Source of the DNA: Chloroflexota bacterium
GTDB taxonomy: Bacteria > Chloroflexota > Limnocylindria > P2-11E
NCBI GenBank assembly: GCA_005889445.1
Contig: VBGS01000113.1
Coordinates: 1 to 6,875 of the forward strand
Length of the DNA: 6,875 bases
Direction: 5' to 3'
The notes beneath the pieces were generated by a model that was not told the DNA's origin, searched no databases, and saw only the letters and a program-made list of their open reading frames with translations. A program made the position numbers and the translations under genes. Shown here in pieces: positions 1-5,578 of the stretch. Every line of letters starts with the position of its first letter. Position 1 is the stretch's first letter.

Positions 1-60
1 GGTCAGCGCGATCCGGGCGAGCGATGCGGCTTTTTCGACGACGGAGCGGTCGATCGCCAT
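1..60 (-). CDS. gatC: Aspartyl/glutamyl-tRNA(Asn/Gln) amidotransferase subunit C, N-terminal fragment
   Basis: The gene runs off the left edge; only the first 20 codons are present, reading MAIDRSVVEKAASLARIALT from an ATG at 60-58. This matches the usual GatC opening, a short polar start followed by a helix with the V-x-K-x-A-x-L-A-R-x-x-L-T pattern. In the family, GatC is a small scaffold of about 95-100 residues that holds GatA and GatB together. The GatCAB complex transamidates Glu-tRNA(Gln) and/or Asp-tRNA(Asn) in the cytoplasm. The gene starts 10 nt after the dgkA stop on the same strand, so co-transcription or translational coupling is likely. I see no clear Shine-Dalgarno sequence in the short gap. 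The call rests on 20 residues; gatA and gatB would be expected just beyond the left edge. Confidence 0.8.
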   Translation of the reverse strand, partial: MAIDRSVVEKAASLARIALT

Positions 61-70
61 CGACCGAAGT

Positions 71-430
71 CTAGGGTCCCAACAGACGCGCGACGAGCCG
101 CGGACCGAAGAGGAACAGCCCGACGACGACCGCCCCCAGAGCGCTCGCCATGACCGCGGCGGCGGATACGTCTTTCGCGGCCTTCGCGACCGGATTCGTC
201 TGCGGCGAGGCCAGCGTGACCGCGAGCTCGATCGACGTATTCACCCACTCGAGGCAGACGACGAGCGTGATCGTGAGCGCGAGCACCGCCCATGCCACCG
301 GGTCGAGGCCGAGCCAGAGTCCCGCGACGACGGCGAGAAATCCGATGACGAGCTCGACGCGCGCGTTGCCCTGTGTCCGAAGGATGTGGGCCGCGCCGGC
401 GATCGCGTACCCGAACGAACGCAAGAGCAC
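71..430 (-). CDS. dgkA: Diacylglycerol/undecaprenol kinase family membrane protein (DgkA family)
   Basis: This is a 119-residue integral membrane protein in the size range of the DgkA family (about 110-140 residues). In Gram-positive relatives the enzyme phosphorylates undecaprenol (or diacylglycerol) with ATP at the inner membrane, recycling the lipid carrier for cell-wall synthesis. The amphipathic N-terminus contains an LRSFGYAIAG motif followed by RTQGNARVEL. Three hydrophobic segments lie at about residues 27-42, 45-60 and 90-110. The family signature E-x-x-N-T-x-x-E is present as EWVNTSIE (E61, N64, T65, E68), followed by AKAAKD at about 82-87. The open frame extends much further upstream through antisense msrB, but family similarity begins only here. 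I chose GTG at 430; TTG at 424 is an alternative. No Shine-Dalgarno sequence is visible, so a leaderless start is possible. The gene sits just upstream of gatC and diverges from msrB. Confidence 0.9.
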   Translation of the reverse strand: MLLRSFGYAIAGAAHILRTQGNARVELVIGFLAVVAGLWLGLDPVAWAVLALTITLVVCLEWVNTSIELAVTLASPQTNPVAKAAKDVSAAAVMASALGAVVVGLFLFGPRLVARLLGP

Positions 431-481
431 ACTTGTAGTCTGCGGTACGGCTCGGGCCGAAGTCCTTGGAGGCGGATCGAT
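431..481. promoter_or_regulatory. Divergent intergenic region between dgkA and msrB
   Basis: These 51 bases separate the start of the minus-strand kinase from the start of msrB, so they should hold at least part of two back-to-back promoters. I see no good -35/-10 pair on either strand. The only AT-richer stretch is around 431-438 (acttgtag on the plus strand). On the minus strand it gives TACAAG, 7 nt before the alternative TTG start of the kinase, which would fit a leaderless transcript, but the -10 match is poor. The assignment rests on position rather than on motifs. Confidence 0.35.
468..472 (+). promoter_or_regulatory. Shine-Dalgarno sequence of msrB
   Basis: A perfect GGAGG lies 9 nt before the ATG at 482. 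It fixes the msrB start against the longer open frame that begins at 386. It is one of only two clear ribosome-binding sites in the window. Confidence 0.8.
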
Positions 482-889
482 ATGGCGAGCGATCAGAAAC
501 TGGAAAGCCGTCGCGCGAAGCTCACTCCGTTGCAATACGCCGTCACCCAAGAGGCCCACACTGAGCCGCCCTTCAGCGGCGTCTATTGGGACCATCACGG
601 CGAGGGAACGTACCGCTGCGTCGTGTGCGGCGAGCCGCTCTTCGACTCTGGGACGAAATTCGAGTCGGGAACGGGATGGCCGAGCTTCTACGACATCGTC
701 GAAAAGGGCAAGGTCACGACGAAGGACGACGACTCGTTCGGGATGCGGCGCACCGAGGTGACCTGCGGGCACTGCGGCGCTCATCTGGGGCACCTCTTTC
801 CCGACGGCCCCCGACCGACCGGCATGCGCTACTGCATCAACTCGGCGGCGCTCGACTTCAGCCCGCGAGACGACCCCAGCCGGACGTAG
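482..889 (+). CDS. msrB: Peptide-methionine (R)-S-oxide reductase MsrB, apparently lacking the resolving cysteine
   Basis: MsrB repairs oxidised proteins by reducing methionine-R-sulfoxide to methionine in the cytoplasm. The protein is 135 residues long, normal for a stand-alone MsrB. It has the N-terminal LTPLQYAVTQ segment, the GVYWDHHGEGTYRCVVCG block and GTGWPSFY. It also has the structural zinc cysteines as two CxxC pairs (C46/C49 and C95/C98) and the C-terminal RYCINSAALDF motif with the catalytic Cys118. The position that often holds the resolving cysteine (SGCGWPSF in E. coli) is Thr64 here, and no cysteine exists beyond the four zinc ligands and Cys118. This makes it a one-Cys type whose sulfenic acid must be reduced directly by a thiol donor. 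The ATG at 482 is chosen for its GGAGG. The next gene starts 2 nt after the stop, implying a two-gene operon. Confidence 0.97.
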   Translation: MASDQKLESRRAKLTPLQYAVTQEAHTEPPFSGVYWDHHGEGTYRCVVCGEPLFDSGTKFESGTGWPSFYDIVEKGKVTTKDDDSFGMRRTEVTCGHCGAHLGHLFPDGPRPTGMRYCINSAALDFSPRDDPSRT

Positions 890-891
890 CT

Positions 892-1740
892 GTGCGCGAC
901 AGCGGGATCCTCGCGGCGGACAGCGTCGCTCGCCGCATCAACCGCGAAAGCTTCCTCCTGCTCGGCGGCACGGCAGCGCTGCTGATGCAGGTCGCGCATC
1001 CTCTCGTCGCCGCGGGCGTCGACCAGCACTCGGACTTTCGCCGGTCACCGATCCCCCGCCTCATGCGCACCGTCGACACGACGCTCGCGATCGTATTTGG
1101 CGACCGCGCCACGGCCGAACGCGCGTTCCGGCGCATCGACCGGGTGCATGCGCCGGTGCGAGGCAGCGCCAGCGACGGTCGCGCGTACAGGGCCCGCGAT
1201 CCCCGACTGATGCTGTGGGTGCAGACGACACTCGTGCTCACCTCGCTGCGGTGGTACGAAACGGTCATGGGTCCGCTCGCTCCCGCGGAGCGCGCGTCGT
1301 ACTGGGAAGAGGCGAAGGTCTTCGCGGGGTCGCTCGGCGTGCCGCACCATCTGTGTCCCGCGACCCTCGCGGACCTGGAGGAGTACGAGCGCGTGATGCT
1401 GCGGACGGAGGTCATCCCTGACGCGACCGCGATCGCCGTCGCGCGCGATGTCCTGAGGCCGCTCGGACCGGTCCCGCTACCGATCTACTGGGCAAATGAC
1501 GCGATCACCGCGGGATTGCTGCCGCAGCCGCTACGCGATGCGTTCGCTCTTCGCTACGGACCGACGGAGCGGCGCGTCCACCGCGCCATCGTCTCGGCGA
1601 TCCAGCTTTCGCGTCCGGTGTTGCCGCGATGGATCACCGTCGTGCCACAGGCCAGGCGCCACGAGGCGGTATTCCGACCGAGCCTCGGAGCCGATCAGGC
1701 TCCCGGTGGGTTCCCGCTCGGGTCCAGCGACACGAAGTAG
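892..1740 (+). CDS. DUF2236 / MpaB-like putative haem-dependent oxygenase
   Basis: This 282-residue protein is read from GTG at 892. It carries the hallmarks of the DUF2236 family, which includes MpaB-type proteins and the catalytic region of the latex-clearing protein Lcp, a haem-b oxygenase. Family-like blocks are INRESFLLLGGTAALLMQVAHP (residues 16-37, with H36), VAAGVDQHSDF (H46), RLMRT (56-60), RVHAPVRG (H86), YRARDPRLMLWVQ (99-111), and a C-terminal region rich in helices. H36, H46 and H86 are candidate haem-related residues; I cannot decide which is axial. Position 111 is Gln, where many relatives have His in a WVH motif. The substrate is unknown. The start lies 2 nt after the msrB stop with no Shine-Dalgarno sequence, suggesting translational coupling to msrB. 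The last 15 codons overlap the end of the opposing AAA+ ATPase gene. Confidence 0.9.
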   Translation: MRDSGILAADSVARRINRESFLLLGGTAALLMQVAHPLVAAGVDQHSDFRRSPIPRLMRTVDTTLAIVFGDRATAERAFRRIDRVHAPVRGSASDGRAYRARDPRLMLWVQTTLVLTSLRWYETVMGPLAPAERASYWEEAKVFAGSLGVPHHLCPATLADLEEYERVMLRTEVIPDATAIAVARDVLRPLGPVPLPIYWANDAITAGLLPQPLRDAFALRYGPTERRVHRAIVSAIQLSRPVLPRWITVVPQARRHEAVFRPSLGADQAPGGFPLGSSDTK

Positions 1741-3041
1741 CTGTCGCACGCCATCTCGATCAGGTCCGGCGTGAGCTGCGCCGGGCGCCCGAGGAACCGC
1801 GCGGTGTCGATCAGCTGCTCGACGATGTCGCGGGGATGGCAGCTCCGGAGGCCCAGGTTCTTCTTGCGATAGTGCGCGAGGATCTGGCTCATCGCCTCGG
1901 TCTTGTAATCGATCCCCTTGCGGGCGCAGATCCGCTTGAAGATCTCGTCGTACTGCTCGACCGACGGCGCCTCGATGCCGATCTTGTACCGGATACGCCG
2001 CAGGAACGCCTCGTCGACCAGATCGGCTGGATCGAGGTTCGTCGAGAAGATGATCAGCATGTCGAACGGGATCTCGATCTTCTTCCCGGTGTGAAGGGTC
2101 AGGTAGTCGACGCGCTTCTCGAGCGGGACGATCCATCTGTTGAGCAGGTCCTTCGGGGATACGCGCTGCCGGCCGAAGTCGTCCACCATGAAGATGCCGC
2201 CGTTCGCCTTCATTTGGAACGGAGCCTCGTAGAACTTCGAGGTCTCGTCGTAAATGAGGTCGAGCGTCTCGAGGGTCAGCTCGCCGCCGGTCATGACGAT
2301 CGGCCGCTTGGAGACGACCCAGCGATGATCGAATCGCAGCCGCTCGGCGACGACTGGATCCAGAGCGACGCGGTGATAGACCTGGTCGTAGACCTTCACG
2401 ACCTGCTGGTCGATCTCGACCGCGTACGGGAGTACGACGTCGCCCTTCATGAGCGACGCGAGAACCTCGGCGATCGTGGTCTTGCCGTTGCCGGGAGGGC
2501 CGAACAGGAAGATCGACTTGCCGGAGTTCACCGCCGGACCGAGCTGGGCGAGCGTTTCGCGAGGGATGACCATGTGCGAGAACGCGCGGACCAGGTCGTC
2601 CTGGGTGACGTGCAGGTTGGCGATCGACTGACGCTGGACCGCCTGGATGTACATCGCGAGCGGCACCGGCGCCTTCCCGACGTACTGGCTTCGCGCGAGC
2701 GCTTCCTGCGCTTTCTCGGAGCCGCGATCGACGATGACGAACTGGTAGTTCGACGACGAGAGGCCGGCTCCGCCCCGGATCTCCACGAGCCGCTCGCCCT
2801 TGAGGAAATCCATGATCCGCTCGGTGACGTTCGGGATGGGAAGCCCGAGGGCTGAGGCGATCTCCGCCATCGTCATCTGACCGCGCAGGTACAGCGTCTT
2901 GAGCGCGAGGTCGGAGAGGAACCCGAGCGTCAGGCCGGTCTGTTCGACCGACTGCGGCTCAGGGGGAAGCGGGATCTCCGGAGCGGCTGGCTGCGCGCCC
3001 ATCGGCGCAGGCGGTCTCGTCTGCGTCGGCGTCTGGTACAT
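1695..3041 (-). CDS. AAA+ ATPase with N-terminal winged-helix region, function unknown
   Basis: This is a 448-residue protein. Residues 1-32 form a Pro/Gln-rich, probably disordered tail. Residues about 36-105 look like a winged-helix domain (MTMAEIASALGLPIPNVTERI as the helix-turn-helix, then a strand pair around 84-104). A linker leads to an AAA+ module: Walker A GPPGNGKT (181-188), Walker B IFMVDD (283-288), sensor 1 FSTN (332-335), a likely arginine finger in LRRIR (347-351), and a sensor-2-like HPRDIVEQL (402-410). These imply an ATP-hydrolysing, probably oligomeric remodelling enzyme. The winged helix could bind DNA or be a protein-interaction module. I do not recognise a characterised orthologue. 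It lies 38 bp downstream of ligA on the same strand, so it may share its transcript. That proximity alone does not prove a role in DNA repair. Confidence 0.9.
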   Translation of the reverse strand: MYQTPTQTRPPAPMGAQPAAPEIPLPPEPQSVEQTGLTLGFLSDLALKTLYLRGQMTMAEIASALGLPIPNVTERIMDFLKGERLVEIRGGAGLSSSNYQFVIVDRGSEKAQEALARSQYVGKAPVPLAMYIQAVQRQSIANLHVTQDDLVRAFSHMVIPRETLAQLGPAVNSGKSIFLFGPPGNGKTTIAEVLASLMKGDVVLPYAVEIDQQVVKVYDQVYHRVALDPVVAERLRFDHRWVVSKRPIVMTGGELTLETLDLIYDETSKFYEAPFQMKANGGIFMVDDFGRQRVSPKDLLNRWIVPLEKRVDYLTLHTGKKIEIPFDMLIIFSTNLDPADLVDEAFLRRIRYKIGIEAPSVEQYDEIFKRICARKGIDYKTEAMSQILAHYRKKNLGLRSCHPRDIVEQLIDTARFLGRPAQLTPDLIEMACDSYFVSLDPSGNPPGA

Positions 3042-3045
3042 GAGG

Positions 3046-3054
3046 CCCCTTCCC
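3046..3054 (-). promoter_or_regulatory. Shine-Dalgarno sequence of the AAA+ ATPase gene
   Basis: On the minus strand GGGAAGGGG ends 4 nt before the ATG at 3041. It is purine-rich and well placed, and supports that ATG as the start. The rest of the 38-bp gap to ligA shows no terminator-like hairpin, consistent with read-through from ligA. Confidence 0.65.
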
Positions 3055-3079
3055 TATGAGTGAATGCCCGCTAAAGACG

Positions 3080-5110
3080 CTAACGGAGCATACCCTCGAA
3101 GGTCTCCTCATCCACCACTTTGACACCCAAGGACTTGGCCTTATCGAGCTTTGATCCCGCGCCGGGACCTGCGACAAGAAGATCCGTCTTTGCGCTCACC
3201 GATCCCGCCGGCTTTCCACCGAGCGAACGCACCAGCGCCTCCGCTTCGTCGCGCGATCGATGCTCGAGGTTGCCAGTGAAGACGACGGTCTTGCCCGCGA
3301 AGGGCCCGCCGGTGACCTGACGCTGCGCTGGCATCAGTGGTTGGATGCCGGCACGCACGAGCTTGTCGAGAAAGGCCTGCTCCTCCGGTCGCGCGAAGTA
3401 GTCGTGGATGCTCTCCGCGACCACCGCGCCGATCCCCTCGACGGCCTGCAGCTCATCGACCGATGACGCGCGAAGAAGATCGAACACCGTGCCCATGTCG
3501 GCGTCCTGGGGCAGCTTCAACGCGATCCATCGTGCGAGGTCGTCGGCGGTCGTCTCACCGACATGGCGTATGCCGAGCGCGAGCAGGACGCGGGCGAGCG
3601 GGCGACGCCTCGCGGCCTGGATGCGCTCGTAGATGTTGGTCGCGCTCTTCTCCGCGAATCGATCGAGCTCGAGGAGCTGTTCCTTCGTAACGAAGAAGAG
3701 ATCCGCGGGATCCTTGACGAGCCCGCGTTCCATCAGCTGCGTGATGAGCGCCTCGCCGACCCCTTCGACGTCCATGCCGCCGCGCGAGACGAAGTGGCCG
3801 ACGCGTTGACCGCTCTTGGCCGGGCAGTCCGGATTGCTGCAGTAGTACGCCACCTCGCCCTCCGGGTGGACGACCACTCCGCTACAGACCGGACATCGCT
3901 CAGGCATCTCGAATTCGGGCTGCGCCGTTCCCTGCTCGCGGGCGTCGGTCTCCACGCGCACCACCTCGGGAATGACGTCGCCCGCGCGCTGGATCACGAC
4001 GCGGTCGCCCTTGCGCACGTCGAGCCGACGGATCTCGTCGAGGTTATGGAGCGTCGCGCGGCGCACCGTCGTGCCGCCAACGATGACCGGCGCGAGGGCG
4101 GCGACAGGGGTGAGGGTCCCCATCCGCCCGACGTAGACGAGGATGTCCTCGACCGTGGTGGTGGCCTGCTCGGCCGGAAACTTGAACGCGATCGCCCAGC
4201 GCGGATTGCGCGCGACGTACCCCAGCTTCTCCTGATCGGCGACCTTGTCGACCTTCACGACGACACCGTCGGTGCCGTACTCGAGGTCGTGCCGCTTGTC
4301 CTTCCATTCCCCGATAAAGGCGATGACCTCATCGAGCGTCGCCGCGTTTCGCCAGCTCGGATTGACGCGAAGGCCGAGCGCCTTGAGGCGTGTGAGCAGC
4401 TCGCTCTGCGATCCGACGTCGAGTCCCGCCGCGCTGTACGCCCACATCGCCAGGTTCCGCTTCGCGGTCGCCTTCGGATCGAGCTGACGCACGGCGCCGG
4501 CTGCGGCGTTGCGCGGGTTCGCGAAGGCGGGCTCGCCGCGTTCCAGGCGCTCCTTGTTGGTCGCCTCGAATGACGCTTTCGGCAGGTAGACCTCTCCGCG
4601 AATGTCGACGCGGCCCTTCATCGGCTCGCGGAGCGTCAGCGGGATCGAGCGGATCGTGCGGAGGTTCGCGCTGACGTCCTCGCCGACCAGCCCGTCACCG
4701 CGCGTCGCTCCCTGGGTGAACTTGCCATCGACGTAGGTGAGGTTGATCGCGAGCCCGTCGATCTTCAGCTCGCAGACATAGCCGACCTCATCACGGCCGA
4801 GGAGCCTCCGGACTCGCTGATCGAAGGCGCGCAGCTCGGTCTCGTCGAAGGCGTTCGCCAGCGACAGCATCGGCGCCGCGTGCTCGACCGCGGCGAACCG
4901 CGCCGAAGGCGCCGTCCCAACTCGCTGGGTCGGCGATTCGGGGGTGACGAGCTCGGGGTGTTTCGCCTCGAGCTCGGTGAGCTCGCGGAGCAGCGCGTCG
5001 TAGGCTTCGTCCGCGATCGACGGCTGGTCCAGGATGTAGTACTCGTAGTTCGCCTTCTCGATCTTCTGGCGCAGCTCGGCGACGCGTCGTTCTACGCTGG
5101 CGGTGGGCAT
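3080..5110 (-). CDS. ligA: NAD+-dependent DNA ligase LigA
   Basis: LigA seals 3'-OH/5'-phosphate nicks in duplex DNA during replication and repair, using NAD+ as the AMP donor. The protein is 676 residues long, typical of the family (about 650-700), and complete. In order it has the Ia domain with YEYYILDQPSIADEAYD (22-38, NAD+/NMN binding) and the adenylation domain with ELKIDG (114-119, catalytic Lys116), TRGDG (136-140) and RGEVYLP (171-177). These are followed by DGVVVKVD (281-288) and AIAFKFPAE (306-314), then an OB fold with RAGDVIP (375-381). The C-terminal part has a four-Cys zinc finger (C406, C409, C424, C429), helix-hairpin-helix repeats (about 510-570) and a BRCT domain (about 601-676). 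I chose ATG at 5110 because the coiled N-terminus (VERRVAELRQKIEKANYEYY) follows at the usual distance. An in-frame GTG at 5125 would add five residues. No strong Shine-Dalgarno sequence is visible. Nothing catalytic is missing. Confidence 0.99.
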   Translation of the reverse strand: MPTASVERRVAELRQKIEKANYEYYILDQPSIADEAYDALLRELTELEAKHPELVTPESPTQRVGTAPSARFAAVEHAAPMLSLANAFDETELRAFDQRVRRLLGRDEVGYVCELKIDGLAINLTYVDGKFTQGATRGDGLVGEDVSANLRTIRSIPLTLREPMKGRVDIRGEVYLPKASFEATNKERLERGEPAFANPRNAAAGAVRQLDPKATAKRNLAMWAYSAAGLDVGSQSELLTRLKALGLRVNPSWRNAATLDEVIAFIGEWKDKRHDLEYGTDGVVVKVDKVADQEKLGYVARNPRWAIAFKFPAEQATTTVEDILVYVGRMGTLTPVAALAPVIVGGTTVRRATLHNLDEIRRLDVRKGDRVVIQRAGDVIPEVVRVETDAREQGTAQPEFEMPERCPVCSGVVVHPEGEVAYYCSNPDCPAKSGQRVGHFVSRGGMDVEGVGEALITQLMERGLVKDPADLFFVTKEQLLELDRFAEKSATNIYERIQAARRRPLARVLLALGIRHVGETTADDLARWIALKLPQDADMGTVFDLLRASSVDELQAVEGIGAVVAESIHDYFARPEEQAFLDKLVRAGIQPLMPAQRQVTGGPFAGKTVVFTGNLEHRSRDEAEALVRSLGGKPAGSVSAKTDLLVAGPGAGSKLDKAKSLGVKVVDEETFEGMLR

Positions 5111-5136
5111 GGAACGATTCTGCACGGACGACGGTC
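5111..5136. promoter_or_regulatory. Very short divergent spacer between ligA and the PPOX-family gene
   Basis: Only 26 bp separate the ligA ATG (5110) from the opposing GTG (5137). This is too little for two independent promoters, so promoter elements of each gene must lie inside the other's coding sequence or overlap. No convincing -35/-10 pair is visible. A weak CAGAAT on the minus strand ends 6 nt before the ligA ATG, which would suit a leaderless transcript, but it lacks a matching -35 element. Confidence 0.3.
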
Positions 5137-5574
5137 GTGAGTAGCGCGCCGCCGATCACGCCGATCGACCTTTTGGTCTTCGCCGAGATCATCGACAACG
5201 CGCGGACCGACAACAACACCGGCGTCGTCGCCACCATCGGCCGCGACGGTCCCGATGTCGCCCTCAAGGGCAGCCTCCTCGTGTGGGACCGGGATCACGT
5301 CGCTTGGTGGGAACGGACCCTCCGGGAGACCTACGCGGCCATCCAGAACGACCCCAGGGTGTGCGTTCTCGTGCGCAACCCGACCCGCGACCGTCGAACG
5401 ATCCGTCTGTACGGCACGGCGACCATCGTCGACGATCTCGACCTCCGCGAGCGCATCTGGGAGCGGGTCCTGCAGGTCGAGAAGGACACGGATAAGGACA
5501 AGAAGGGCGCCGCGGTGCTCGTGCGCGTGGATCGGGTGCGCGCCGGCTTGGATACGGTCCAGCAGCGGGCGTAA
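5137..5574 (+). CDS. Pyridoxamine-5'-phosphate-oxidase-like FMN split-barrel protein
   Basis: This 145-residue protein resembles the small stand-alone split-barrel flavoproteins of the PPOX superfamily. These bind FMN or F420 as dimers and reduce or oxidise varied small molecules in the cytoplasm. The signature pattern is present: an N-terminal helix (residues 8-22), then NTGVVATIGRDGPDVALKGSLLVW (27-50) giving the first barrel strands, HVAWWERTLRETYAAIQNDPRVCVLV (54-79) with the typical helix and N-D-P-R-V strand, and IRLYGTATIVDD (89-100). The C-terminal tail is charged (KDTDKDKKG, 116-124). The substrate and cofactor choice cannot be read from the sequence, so I would not call it PdxH. I chose GTG at 5137, which is the earliest start in the frame; the ribosome-binding site is weak. 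The gene diverges from ligA and ends 4 bp from the opposing peptidase gene. Confidence 0.82.
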   Translation: MSSAPPITPIDLLVFAEIIDNARTDNNTGVVATIGRDGPDVALKGSLLVWDRDHVAWWERTLRETYAAIQNDPRVCVLVRNPTRDRRTIRLYGTATIVDDLDLRERIWERVLQVEKDTDKDKKGAAVLVRVDRVRAGLDTVQQRA

Positions 5575-5578
5575 CCGA

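Noticed and set aside
431..793. Upstream extension of the Dgk frame to 240 codons
   Set aside because: The extra 121 residues are antisense to msrB and resemble no part of the Dgk family; the conserved protein begins near the GTG at 430.
586..891. Upstream extension of the DUF2236 frame to 384 codons
   Set aside because: The added part is msrB read in another frame; family similarity starts just after the GTG at 892.
1629..2855. Plus-strand open frame of 408 codons opposite the AAA+ ATPase
   Set aside because: It has no recognisable motifs, is rich in Asp/Arg/Leu/Val, and mirrors the codon structure of the well-supported ATPase gene.
3563..4573. Plus-strand open frame of 336 codons opposite ligA
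   Set aside because: It is fully antisense to the catalytic and zinc-finger regions of ligA, with no start context and no family-like pattern.
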